A stretch of DNA of 16,334 nucleotides from CAYOXD01 sp964407825 (GTDB taxonomy: Bacteria; Desulfobacterota; Desulfobacteria; Desulfobacterales; JAFDDL01), in the NCBI GenBank assembly GCA_964407825.1, contig CAYOXD010000068.1, positions 1 to 16,334 on the forward strand, in the 5' to 3' direction. The translations under genes were made by a program, and so were the position numbers. The notes under the pieces are model-generated. The model saw nothing but the letters and a program-made list of their open reading frames with translations. It was not told the DNA's origin and ran no database searches. Within the stretch, counting starts at the first letter, position 1. Each line of letters starts with the position of its first letter. Below are positions 1 through 7,455 of the stretch, piece by piece.

Positions 1-1457
1 ACTTCGAGAAAGTGTCCGGCGCACCCGGCACCGCTGGAGGCGATGACCGGAATGCCCACCGCTGCCTTTACCGCCGCGATCAGCTCCAGATCGAAGCCCT
101 GGTTGGTGCCGTCCCGGTCGATGCAGTTTAAAAGGATCTCACCCGCCCCGAGGGTTTCGCACGCCCTGGCCATGGTGACGGCATCGATGTTCCGACCCTC
201 CCGGCCGCCCTTGACCGTGCACTGGTACCAGCAGAAGCGCTCTCCGGCCGGGCCGGGAAATTCGGTTTCCAGGACCGGATGGTCTACCGCCTCCGGTGAG
301 CTCACATACACCCGTCTCGGATCGATGGAGATGACCACGGCCTGGGCGCCGTAGACTTGGGAGATGGTTTCAATGGCGCTCGTGCCGGTCCCATTGCCGG
401 TTTCGAGGTACGCTTCGGCGATGTCTACGGCCTCTGAGCCGATGGAGATCTTGTCCGCCCCGGCCCGGAAATATTCGGCCGCCACCTCCAGGGCCGTGTA
501 GCTGCGACCGTCCCTGTCCGTGAAGTCCCGGATACCGCCGCCGATGGTGAGCGGTACGAACACATGCCGACTCGTCTCTTGGAGGATCTGGCGCATGGGC
601 AGGTCCTTCAAGGGAAAGTCCCGGAAGCCGGTGATATTCAAAAAGGTGATTTCGTCCGCGCCCTCCCGGTAGTAGCGGCCCGCCAGTTCCACGGGTTTGC
701 CCAGGTTGCGCACGGCGCCCTTCTCGCGAACGTCATACTGGTCGCCCTTGGTGACGACGAGATCCCCCTGATCGTTGGTGCGCACATCCAGGCAGGCGAT
801 GATGCGTTTGGCCAACCGGGTTTCCCGGCTCCCTTGAACAGGGAGAACCGGCTCGAGACCGGTGTCGAGAAAGTTCTTCAACAGCTTCAGCCCCGCCGAT
901 CCGCTCTTTTCGGGGTGGAACTGGGTGGCGATGAGGCTACCCCTTTGAACCGCGCTCACGAACCGGTATCCGTAGTCCGTGGTGGCCAGTACCGCGGAGG
1001 CCTCATCGGGTGCCACATGATAGGAGTGGACGAAATAGAATTTCTCGTCCCCGGAAAGCCCGTTGAAGATGCGCGAGGGCTTGTGGATGCCGAGGCCGTT
1101 CCAGCCGATATGGGGGATGGAGAGGTCCACGGAAAAGCGCTTCACCGAACCCGGGAAAATTCCCAGCCCCGGGACGCCGGGGGCCTCCTCGCTTGTATCG
1201 AAGAGGGCCTGAAGCCCCAGGCAGATTCCCAGAAAGGGCCGGTCCGCCGCCAGGTAGGCCTTCAGGGGGGCCACATACTGTTTCTCATGGAGAATCCGCA
1301 TCATGTTGCCGAAGGCCCCCACACCGGGAAAGACGAGTTTCTCGGCGGACAGGATGTCTTCCGCCGAGGTGACGGGGGTCACCCTCTCACCGAGAGATTC
1401 GATGGCGTTGATGACGCTACGGACATTGCCGGCACCGTAATCGAGGAGTGTGATCAT
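1..1457 (-). CDS. hisHF: Bifunctional imidazole glycerol phosphate synthase HisHF (HIS7-like fusion), 3' end cut by window
   Basis: This enzyme makes imidazole glycerol phosphate and AICAR from PRFAR and glutamine in cytoplasmic histidine synthesis. One frame without a stop runs from ATG 1457 to the window edge (485 codons). Residues 1-200 are the HisH glutaminase: GVGAFG near 45-50, GICLGLQ with nucleophile Cys79, and QFHPEKS with His181 and Glu183 completing the triad. After a linker of about 15 residues, HisF begins at RIIACLDV (Asp224); the second catalytic Asp is Asp379 in SIDPRRV. The HisF part has VRTNDQGDLVVTKGDQYDVR, the NLGKPVELAG stretch, CWYQCTVKGGRE and NCIDRDGTNQG, which as I recall them match yeast HIS7 closely and are absent from short bacterial HisF. 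Yeast HIS7 is 552 aa, so about 60 residues lie outside. AGGAG sits 6 nt before the ATG. It lies 104 bp downstream of ftsK on the same strand. The identification is secure; the eukaryote-like character is judged from memory of the family. Confidence 0.95.
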   Translation of the reverse strand, partial: MITLLDYGAGNVRSVINAIESLGERVTPVTSAEDILSAEKLVFPGVGAFGNMMRILHEKQYVAPLKAYLAADRPFLGICLGLQALFDTSEEAPGVPGLGIFPGSVKRFSVDLSIPHIGWNGLGIHKPSRIFNGLSGDEKFYFVHSYHVAPDEASAVLATTDYGYRFVSAVQRGSLIATQFHPEKSGSAGLKLLKNFLDTGLEPVLPVQGSRETRLAKRIIACLDVRTNDQGDLVVTKGDQYDVREKGAVRNLGKPVELAGRYYREGADEITFLNITGFRDFPLKDLPMRQILQETSRHVFVPLTIGGGIRDFTDRDGRSYTALEVAAEYFRAGADKISIGSEAVDIAEAYLETGNGTGTSAIETISQVYGAQAVVISIDPRRVYVSSPEAVDHPVLETEFPGPAGERFCWYQCTVKGGREGRNIDAVTMARACETLGAGEILLNCIDRDGTNQGFDLELIAAVKAAVGIPVIASSGAGCAGHFLE

Positions 1458-1495
1458 GCTGCTGGGCTCCTATGCTGAATCCAAAATTGTATCTT

Positions 1496-1557
1496 CTGCC
1501 ACAGGCGGCGGGGGATTACAAGCCGCATCTTATTCCTGCCACAGGGCAATCGCCTGT
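1496..1557 (-). repeat. Paired direct and inverted repeats in the ftsK-hisHF gap
   Basis: The ten bases CTGCCACAGG occur twice on the plus strand, at 1496-1505 and 1536-1545. In minus-strand RNA each copy supplies a CCTGT that could pair with ACAGGCG at 1557-1551. The near copy gives a local stem of 5-6 pairs; the far copy gives a perfect 7-bp pairing (CGCCTGT at 1507-1501). The two pairings exclude each other. No T-run follows either, so this is not a standard intrinsic terminator. Function is unknown and chance is possible in GC-rich sequence. Confidence 0.35.
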
Positions 1558-1561
1558 CCCA

Positions 1562-3697
1562 TCACTCGAAGTCCGACACCAGAACTTCCCGCTGCTTGAC
1601 CCCGTCCGAGGGGCCAACCACCCCCTCCTTTTCCATGATTTCGATGATCCGGGCGGCCCGGTTGTAGCCGATGCGCAGGTGGCGCTGGATCATGGAGATG
1701 GACGCCTGCCGGGTCTTGGTTACAAGGGCCACGGCCTCGTCGTAGCGCTCGTCGTATTCGGTCTCCTCGTCAGCGGCGGCCTCCTCGGGCCGGGTTTCGG
1801 TCACTTCCTGCTGGTACTCGGGGGTGCCCTGTGCCTTTAGGAATTCAGTGATCTGGGAGGTCTCCTCTTCCGACAGGTAGGCACCGTGAATACGCTGGAG
1901 CTTGGCCGTTCCGGGCGGCAGAAAGAGCATGTCGCCCATGCCCAGCAGGTTTTCCGCGCCGTTGCAATCGATAATGGTTCGGGAATCGGTCTTGGATGAA
2001 ACCTGGAAGGTAAGCCGCGTGGGAAAGTTCGCCTTGATAATGCCGGTGAGAACGTCCACCGAGGGGCGCTGGGTGGCAAGGATCAGGTGGATGCCCGCGG
2101 CCCGGGCCATCTGGGCAAGCCGCGTGAGGGACAGTTCCACATCCCTGGAGGCCACCATCATCAGATCGGCCAATTCGTCGATGATGATCACGATAAGGGG
2201 CAGTCTGTCCGGCACATCCTCCTTGCCATCCTTTCTTTCCCTGTCGATTTTCTGATTGTACTGCAGGATATTCCGGGCCTTCCTCTCCGAGAGCGCCTCG
2301 TAGCGCCGCTCCATCTCACGGACCGCCCAAAAGAGAGCATTGGTGGCCTTCTTTACATCCGTTACCACCGGTGTGATCAGATGGGGGATACCATCATAGC
2401 TGGATAGCTCGATGCGTTTGGGATCCACCATGATGAATTTCACATCCTCCGGGGTCGCCTTGTACAGGATGCTGCAGATCATGGTGTTGAGGGCTACGCT
2501 TTTTCCGGCACCGGTGGCTCCCGCGATTAGAAGGTGCGGCATTTTGTCGAGCTCTGCCGCCACGGGATTCCCCACAATGTCCTTTCCCAGGCACAGGGTG
2601 AGATGGGATTTTGACCGGTCGAAAGCCTCCGAGACCATGACCTCCTTGAAGCGCACCATCTGACGGTTCGGGTTGGGAATTTCGATGCCGATTACGGATT
2701 TTCCGGGAATGGGGGCCACGATGCGGATGCTCATGGCCCGCAGGGCCAGGGCTAGGTCGTCCGTGAGGCTGACGATCTTGTTGATCTTCACGCCGGACGC
2801 CGGCTCATACTCGAAGGTGGTGATGACGGGCCCGGGAAGGATGGCCACCACCTTGCCCGTGACGCCGAAGTCCTCCAGCTTTTTTTCGAGTAGCCGGGAC
2901 TGCATTTCCAGGTTTTTCCGGTCCGTATCGATTTCTTGGGGATCGGGGTCGACGAGAATGCTGGCCGGTGGCAGCTGAAACCCGTTGTCCTCCCGTGCGA
3001 AGCTGAAAAGTTCCTGCTTCGGCCGGGGCAGTGCCTTGGGCGGTTGCGGCGGGGCGGATATTTTGATCCGGACGGGTTTGTCCGGCAGGGTAATCCGCTT
3101 GATGTGCCGCTGGTGTTTCGCCTTCTGCCTGCGGGCCTTCCACCGGGCCGAGAGGTCTGTGGCCCGCAGCATCAGGAGGCCGTGAAGGCGAAGGCACCGG
3201 GAGGCGAAGGCCCGCAGGGAGAATCCGGTGGCCAGGATGAAGCCGGCGATCCACAGAAGGCCGAGAATGATGACGGCACCGGTTTGATTGGCGTAGCGGA
3301 CCAGAAAGAATTTGAGGGGAATGCCGATGAATCCCCCGGAGGAGATCCGGGTGCCGAAAATCGCATATTCGTTCTTCTCCAGGGCCAGGAGGCTGCCGGT
3401 GACGATGGCCAGCAGGATCCCGCCGCCGATGGCGCGGGCCATGGCCCGGGGCGGGTGGTTGCCCAGAAAGTGAATGCTCGCCAGCATGAGCAGCACGGGG
3501 ACCCAGAAGGCGCCCAGGCCAAACAGGAATATGAGAAGCCCCGCGGTGAAGGCGCCCACTTTTCCAAACAGGTTACTGACCTGGCCGCTTGCCGTTGCGG
3601 TGTTGATGGACGGATCCTGGGGACTGAAGGACAGGAGGCTGATCAGGGTGAAGATCACCAGGAAAAAAAGCAACAGTCCGAGTAGTTCCTTACGCAT
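1562..3697 (-). CDS. ftsK: DNA translocase FtsK/SpoIIIE
   Basis: This is a septum-anchored ATP-driven DNA pump that clears and aligns chromosomes at division. Residues about 1-165 hold four hydrophobic membrane segments. A short charged linker rich in Arg, Lys and Pro follows (about 180-235), then the alpha domain (VIGIEIPNPNRQMVRFKE). The RecA-like motor has Walker A GATGAGKS (Lys399), Walker B IVIIIDELADLM (Asp507/Glu508) and the family stretch LATQRPSVDVLTG. The last 65 or so residues form the winged-helix gamma domain (ERYDEAVALV... RIGYNRAARIIE) that reads orienting DNA sequences. At 711 aa it is a compact SpoIIIE-like form without the long linker of E. coli FtsK (over 1300 aa). ATG 3697 precedes the first membrane segment; its ribosome site is weak. 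The gene lies 101 bp downstream of rnj and 104 bp upstream of hisHF, so the three may share a transcript. Confidence 0.97.
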   Translation of the reverse strand: MRKELLGLLLFFLVIFTLISLLSFSPQDPSINTATASGQVSNLFGKVGAFTAGLLIFLFGLGAFWVPVLLMLASIHFLGNHPPRAMARAIGGGILLAIVTGSLLALEKNEYAIFGTRISSGGFIGIPLKFFLVRYANQTGAVIILGLLWIAGFILATGFSLRAFASRCLRLHGLLMLRATDLSARWKARRQKAKHQRHIKRITLPDKPVRIKISAPPQPPKALPRPKQELFSFAREDNGFQLPPASILVDPDPQEIDTDRKNLEMQSRLLEKKLEDFGVTGKVVAILPGPVITTFEYEPASGVKINKIVSLTDDLALALRAMSIRIVAPIPGKSVIGIEIPNPNRQMVRFKEVMVSEAFDRSKSHLTLCLGKDIVGNPVAAELDKMPHLLIAGATGAGKSVALNTMICSILYKATPEDVKFIMVDPKRIELSSYDGIPHLITPVVTDVKKATNALFWAVREMERRYEALSERKARNILQYNQKIDRERKDGKEDVPDRLPLIVIIIDELADLMMVASRDVELSLTRLAQMARAAGIHLILATQRPSVDVLTGIIKANFPTRLTFQVSSKTDSRTIIDCNGAENLLGMGDMLFLPPGTAKLQRIHGAYLSEEETSQITEFLKAQGTPEYQQEVTETRPEEAAADEETEYDERYDEAVALVTKTRQASISMIQRHLRIGYNRAARIIEIMEKEGVVGPSDGVKQREVLVSDFE

Positions 3698-3798
3698 GGT
3701 AGTTGGCCTGCCTGAGTCGCGTTTTGGCCGATCCGACCTCTCCTGGGAGCGCCCGGTGGATCGTCCTGCATTGGCGCCGTGCGCGGTAACCCCCGAAG

Positions 3799-5529
3799 CT
3801 ATATTTCGAGGATGAAGGGGAGGATGACCGGCCGCCGCTTGATGGTAAAGTAAAAATATTGTCGCAGGGAGGATTTTACCTTGGTCCGAATCTTGCTGAT
3901 TCGATCCGGCTTTTCAAGGCCAATTTCCTCTATGATTTCGAGAATGACGCATTTGGCGTCCTCCAGGAGATGGCCGGTCTGGGTCTCGAACACGAATCCG
4001 TGGGAGACCAGCTCCGGGCCGTAGACAACAATTCCGGTTTCCTCGTCAAAGGCCATGTTCACCACCACGAGGCCATCCTCCGAGAGGTGCTGGCGTTCCT
4101 TCAAGACGCTGCGGCCCACGTCTCCCACTCCCTTGCCGTCGATAAAAACCCGGCCCGTGGTGACCCGCTCGCTCTTGTGCGCGCCATGGCGGTCGAAGTG
4201 GATGACCTGACCGTTTTCCGCCAGCAGGACGTTCTGCTCCGGGATACCCACCTGGCGGGCCAGGCGGCTGTGGAGCACCAGGTGACGGTACTCGCCGTGG
4301 ATGGGGATGAAGTAGCGGGGCTTGGTGAGCTTTATCATCAGCTTGAGCTCCTCTTGGAAGGCATGCCCGGAGACATGGATGCTGGAGATTTTCTCATAAA
4401 TTACATCCGCGCCACGCTTGTACAGGTTGTTGATGATATTGGCGATGGCCTTCTCGTTGCCCGGGATGAATTTCGAGCTGAGGATGACCGTGTCCTCCTC
4501 CTTTATCTTGATGTGCTTGTGGGTGCCGGCAGCCATGCGGGCCAGGGCACTCATGGGCTCCCCCTGGCTGCCCGTGGTGATGATGACGAGCTGATCATCC
4601 GGGTAATCGTTGATTTCATCCACTTCGATTTCCATGCCCGGCGGAACGTGCAGGTATCGGAGCTGCCTTGCCAGATTGACGCTGACCTCGATGCTCTTGC
4701 CGTTGAAAACGATTTTGCTGCCCCGGTCGCGGGCGATGTTCACGATCTTTTGGATCCGAGCGATGTTAGAGGCAAACAGGGCCACGATGACTCGGCCTGT
4801 CTTTCCGTTGATGATGCTCCTGAGTTTCTCCCCGATCTGATCCCCGGAGAACGTGTAGCCCTCCTTTTCCACGTTGGTGGAATCGGAGAGCAGGGCCAGG
4901 ACGCCCTCCTCCCCATACTGGGCAAACCGGTTCACGTCTGTCATCATACCCGCCACGGCCGTATGACTGATCTTGAAATCACCGGTATGGATAACGACCC
5001 CCAGGGGGGTCCGCACGGCCAAGCCCACCCCATCCACCACCGAGTGGCTGACCCGGATGAATTCCAGTTCGAAAGGGCCTATCTTCAAGGTTTCCCGAGT
5101 GCTGATTTCGTGGAGCTCCGTCTGGGCCAACAGCTCATGCTCCTGGAGCTTGTGGCGCACGATCCCGAGGGTGAAGGGGGTTCCGAAAACCGGCGTCGCC
5201 TTGATCCTGAGAAGATAGGGCAGGGCGCCGATGTGGTCCTCGTGGGCGTGGGTGAGCACCACGGCCCTCAGCTTGGCGGCGTTTTTTTTCAGATAATCCA
5301 TGTCGGGGGTTACAAAATCAACCCCGAGCATATAGTCCTCCGGGAACATCAGGCCCGCATCCACAACGAAAATGGTGTCTTTGCTTTCGAACGCCATCAT
5401 GTTGAGGCCGATTTCCCCCAATCCGCCTAGGGGGATCAGCTTGAAATGCTCAGCGGGGTGAGGCGTACCGCGATTTGAGGCGCACGCCGGTGCGTTACGA
5501 AACACGCCGGTGACTGTTTTTTCCTTCAT
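3799..5529 (-). CDS. rnj: Ribonuclease J (metallo-beta-lactamase/beta-CASP family)
   Basis: RNase J is a cytoplasmic endo- and 5'-3' exoribonuclease acting in mRNA decay and RNA maturation. The 576-residue product has the usual family length (about 555). Visible motifs in order: LGGLGEIGLNMM (34-45), the two-metal site THAHEDHIGA (His94, His96, Asp98, His99), RVSHSVVDGVGLAV, HTGDFKI, LSDSTNVEKEGYT, the beta-CASP stretches ASNIARIQ and GSQGEPMSALARMA, HVSGHA, and KPRYFIPIHGEYRHL. A C-terminal domain follows. The start chosen is ATG 5529, which overlaps the stop of the upstream gene as ATGA; the frame stays open to 5658, but that extension is only the upstream gene read in another frame. No good Shine-Dalgarno precedes the ATG, so translational coupling is likely. 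The first 28 residues are a short non-conserved lead-in. Confidence 0.96.
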   Translation of the reverse strand: MKEKTVTGVFRNAPACASNRGTPHPAEHFKLIPLGGLGEIGLNMMAFESKDTIFVVDAGLMFPEDYMLGVDFVTPDMDYLKKNAAKLRAVVLTHAHEDHIGALPYLLRIKATPVFGTPFTLGIVRHKLQEHELLAQTELHEISTRETLKIGPFELEFIRVSHSVVDGVGLAVRTPLGVVIHTGDFKISHTAVAGMMTDVNRFAQYGEEGVLALLSDSTNVEKEGYTFSGDQIGEKLRSIINGKTGRVIVALFASNIARIQKIVNIARDRGSKIVFNGKSIEVSVNLARQLRYLHVPPGMEIEVDEINDYPDDQLVIITTGSQGEPMSALARMAAGTHKHIKIKEEDTVILSSKFIPGNEKAIANIINNLYKRGADVIYEKISSIHVSGHAFQEELKLMIKLTKPRYFIPIHGEYRHLVLHSRLARQVGIPEQNVLLAENGQVIHFDRHGAHKSERVTTGRVFIDGKGVGDVGRSVLKERQHLSEDGLVVVNMAFDEETGIVVYGPELVSHGFVFETQTGHLLEDAKCVILEIIEEIGLEKPDRISKIRTKVKSSLRQYFYFTIKRRPVILPFILEI

Positions 5530-5858
5530 GAGATCAAACCGAGTTGTTCGAAGAGGCCGTCCGCCCATCGGATGACCCAGTTGCGTTGGGCCTCCGTGGC
5601 ATAGGCCATACAGTCGCATTTCACGGCCTGCCGGGTTCTGATCAGCAGTTCGCAGCATAACCGGTCAGACTCGAGGGCAACCGCGACATAGAAGGGCTGG
5701 CATCCGGTATGGACGGTCTGCACATCCGTCAACAGGTCGCTCTTCAGCTCAAGCCAGTAGAGCCCCTCGAAAGCGGAGGCTTCCAGCCGTTCATCCAGGG
5801 CCGCCTTGATTTTCTCAAAATCCTGGTATCTTAACTCGTCTATAACATAATGTTTCAT
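5526..5858 (-). CDS. Small conserved-looking protein of unknown function, coupled to rnj
   Basis: I do not recognise this family. The product is 110 aa from ATG 5858; a GTG at 5876 would add six residues (MITRFF). It is soluble, with no signal peptide or membrane segment. The N-terminal half is charged and probably helical (DFEKIKAALDERLEA); a beta-like middle contains QPFYVAVALE; the C-terminal part holds RLCCELLIRTR, a CDC motif and AQRNWVIRWADGLFEQLGL. The four clustered cysteines (CC and CxC) are notable but are no metal motif I can name. The stop TGA (5528-5526) overlaps the rnj ATG, so expression with RNase J is very likely, and an RNase J or RNA-related accessory role is only a guess. 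There is no clear ribosome site before either start. Confidence 0.8.
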   Translation of the reverse strand: MKHYVIDELRYQDFEKIKAALDERLEASAFEGLYWLELKSDLLTDVQTVHTGCQPFYVAVALESDRLCCELLIRTRQAVKCDCMAYATEAQRNWVIRWADGLFEQLGLIS

Positions 5859-5866
5859 AAAAAACC

Positions 5867-5895
5867 GAGTTATCACAGTTTATTGGACGGTGCAA
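5867..5895 (-). promoter_or_regulatory. Possible promoter for the small gene and rnj
   Basis: On the minus strand TTGCAC (5895-5890) is followed after 17 bases by TAACTC (5872-5867). The -35 is a fair match to TTGACA and the -10 is weak. If real, transcription would start within a few bases of ATG 5858, which would explain the missing Shine-Dalgarno (a leaderless message). This rests on weak matches only. Confidence 0.25.
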
Positions 5896-5965
5896 GGGCT
5901 ATTGACAGGACGCCATATACCTGGCCGAGGGACGGAAGAGGGCGGTTGTGGTTCATTACCGGGTG

Positions 5966-5995
5966 AAAAAACGAAGGGGTACAAATGCTCCTCGT
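5966..5995 (-). terminator. Possible intrinsic terminator downstream of the ferredoxin gene
   Basis: In minus-strand sense, ACGAGG (5995-5990) can pair with CCTTCGT (5977-5971) with one bulge, around a 12-base loop, and six T bases in a row follow (5971-5966). It lies about 115 bp after the ferredoxin stop and before the next minus-strand gene, where a terminator would be expected. The stem is short and imperfect. Confidence 0.35.
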
Positions 5996-6109
5996 TGGGG
6001 CTGGTGGCGGTGGGGCGCCGTTACACCACACCGGCCATATTGTCCCCCGGGCGTGGCCTGCGGCTGCAGGTCGCCAAGGGGACCATATGGGAGGTGGAAT
6101 GGGCGTGGA

Positions 6110-6298
6110 TCAGGTCTCTTCGATGGTGATGGCGCCGGGCTCGCATACCTCAACGCAGCTTTCGCAACCGAGGCACTCCTCGGCGTTTACGGGGCTGGAT
6201 TTATCATCCACCATTTCAAATACTTCCACTGGGCATACGTCCACGCACTCCTCGCAGCCTTGGCATTTGTCGGCATCTACAATTGGATTGAAAGCCAT
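6110..6298 (-). CDS. Small 2[4Fe-4S] ferredoxin
   Basis: This is a soluble electron carrier of the clostridial-type 2[4Fe-4S] ferredoxins, 62 aa. The two cluster motifs are Cys12-x2-Cys15-x2-Cys18-x3-Cys22-Pro and Cys42-x2-Cys45-x2-Cys48-x3-Cys52. In this fold the fourth cysteine of each motif normally serves the opposite cluster. The second motif ends Cys-Glu-Pro instead of the usual Cys-Pro. The protein is very acidic (many Glu and Asp), as expected for a low-potential carrier. The start is ATG 6298 because GAAAGGAG (6315-6308) sits 9 nt upstream; the frame is open to 6352 but has no better start. It follows the 331-residue gene on the same strand but with 140 bp between them and a promoter-like sequence, so it probably has its own transcript. 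Its redox partner cannot be told from the window. Confidence 0.95.
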   Translation of the reverse strand: MAFNPIVDADKCQGCEECVDVCPVEVFEMVDDKSSPVNAEECLGCESCVEVCEPGAITIEET

Positions 6299-6331
6299 TG
6301 AAAACGTCTCCTTTCTTGAATAGTTGGTGAA

Positions 6332-6350
6332 GGGGCGGTGGCGCCGCCCC
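6332..6350. repeat. GC-rich hairpin in the ferredoxin leader
   Basis: GGGGCGG and CCGCCCC form a perfect 7-bp inverted repeat around a 5-base centre. It lies between the promoter-like sequence and the ribosome site of the ferredoxin gene. The minus-strand bases after it (TTCACC) are not a T-run, so it is not a standard terminator. It may be a 5' stabilising structure of a small, highly expressed message; that is inference. Confidence 0.5.
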
Positions 6351-6376
6351 AAATAGCCTTGATGACAGACGAGTCC

Positions 6377-6403
6377 CTTATACCAATTGTATTAGCTCGT
6401 CAA
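6377..6403 (-). promoter_or_regulatory. Likely sigma-70-type promoter of the ferredoxin gene
   Basis: In minus-strand sense TTGACG (6403-6398) and TATAAG (6382-6377) are separated by 15 bases, in an AT-rich patch that contrasts with the GC-rich surroundings. The spacing is shorter than the usual 17. Transcription would start near 6370, giving a leader of about 70 nt that includes the 6332-6350 hairpin. Confidence 0.45.
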
Positions 6404-6425
6404 CCCTGGGGGCCTTCCTCTTTGC

Positions 6426-6457
6426 AAAAATATTCCTGTCAACCGGACACTAGACAG
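6426..6457 (-). terminator. Weak terminator-like hairpin at the end of the 331-residue gene
   Basis: In minus-strand sense CTGTC (6457-6453) can pair with GACAG (6440-6436) across a 12-base loop that contains most of the sequence up to the stop codon, and GAATATTTTTG follows. A five-pair stem is marginal, but the position at the gene end, before a separate ferredoxin promoter, suits a terminator. Confidence 0.25.
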
Positions 6458-7434
6458 ATAACAGTGTTGGGCTGGGTCCGATCCTCGGCACTCCCCTCCC
6501 ATTGAATTCCCGCGCAGGCTGTTAGTAAGTCGCCCGGGGACAGCTTCGGGATCAGGGCCCCATGGACCTCAATGCCGTCCTGTACGGTCGGATCGGGGGC
6601 GGGGGGGGCTTCTTCGAGCCCGCTCGCCAGTCGACTGAGGACGTTCGGCAGCTCTCGGGCCGTGCCATCGCCCCTTTCCACCAACAGGTCGAACTCGATG
6701 GCCTCTTCCGGGGCTTGGTCTAAAAGTTCATCGAATGCAAGCCGGTCAGTGGTCACCAGGACAACAGGGGCGTCAAGGGCTGCGGTGCTTTTTCCTTGGC
6801 CCCCAGCGAGGTCGTATAGAAAGAGGCATGCCCAGGCCGACAACCGTTCGGCGAGCATGTGTTCCCGTCGGGTTGCAGCCGATGGGAAAGGGGGGCCGGG
6901 CGACGGCTTCTCCAGGGCCAGCTCCTCGTCGTCTCCCCTCAATCCGCTGAAAAGGGCCTGCTCAATGGCCTCGCAGGCCTTCAGGTCCCGGCCGAGGGCC
7001 TCCTGATGCGAATCGAATTCCTGTGCGAACTGCAGGAAAAGGCAGGCCTGGAGGACTCCCCCGGGGGACGCTGCCGTCTCGGTCCTCGGGAGGGCCTCCC
7101 CGCGGATCATCCGCCTGAGATTGGATCGGATTTCCGCGGACCCGTTTTCGTCATGGAAGGGAATGCCCGGGGGAGGGAAATTGGCGGTGCCCCCCTGTTG
7201 CCCACCGTAAAGCGCCCCGAGCCCCTGGAGGGACTGGAGGTGTTCCTCAATTTGCGGTTCAAAGGCGCGAGCCGGGACCCGTAGCTCAAGCCGGCCGGCC
7301 TTGGCCCAGTCCCGGATGGAAGCCGGCGTATGCCGGACGGTTGGCTGATAGAGGGTGATCCGATCAAAGCAGGCAGAAAGCGCTTCGAGCGTTTCCTGAG
7401 CCAGGAAGGTGTATGGAAAATAGAGAGTACGCAT
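6439..7434 (-). CDS. Protein of unknown function, 331 aa
   Basis: I do not recognise this protein. It begins MRTLYFPYTFL and is soluble, acidic and apparently mostly helical, with no signal peptide or membrane segment. A Gly/Pro-rich loop (GGQQGGTANFPPPG) lies near residue 80. A helical region follows (about 125-175, with LQACLFLQFAQEFD and an acidic GLRGDDEELALE). A later segment, APVVLVTTDRLAFDELLDQAPEEAIEF, resembles a beta-alpha unit near residue 230-255. The end (EGSAEDRTQPNTVICLVSG) is hydrophobic. GGKST-like residues (GGQGKSTAA near 213-221) recall a P-loop but do not fit a Walker A consensus. AGGA sits about 7 nt before ATG 7434. Only 21 bp separate it from the cysteine synthase fusion stop, so the two are probably co-transcribed; a link to sulfur or cysteine metabolism is context only. 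Confidence 0.85.
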   Translation of the reverse strand: MRTLYFPYTFLAQETLEALSACFDRITLYQPTVRHTPASIRDWAKAGRLELRVPARAFEPQIEEHLQSLQGLGALYGGQQGGTANFPPPGIPFHDENGSAEIRSNLRRMIRGEALPRTETAASPGGVLQACLFLQFAQEFDSHQEALGRDLKACEAIEQALFSGLRGDDEELALEKPSPGPPFPSAATRREHMLAERLSAWACLFLYDLAGGQGKSTAALDAPVVLVTTDRLAFDELLDQAPEEAIEFDLLVERGDGTARELPNVLSRLASGLEEAPPAPDPTVQDGIEVHGALIPKLSPGDLLTACAGIQWEGSAEDRTQPNTVICLVSG

Positions 7435-7455
7435 GGGGTTTCCTATTCTTAACGT

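Noticed and set aside
564..1478. A 304-codon open frame on the plus strand
   Set aside because: It is antisense to the clearly functional HisHF frame and shows no domain.
3859..5430. A 523-codon open frame on the plus strand
   Set aside because: It lies wholly antisense to RNase J, which has all its family motifs; the product has no recognisable domain, and long antisense frames are common in GC-rich coding DNA.
5530..5658. N-terminal extension of RNase J to 5658
   Set aside because: It overlaps the coding sequence of the small upstream gene, and the ATG at 5529 in an ATGA overlap gives the usual family length.
6558..7430. GGQGKST in the 331-residue protein as an ATP-binding P-loop
   Set aside because: It does not fit GxxxxGK[ST] and no Walker B or other nucleotide motif follows.
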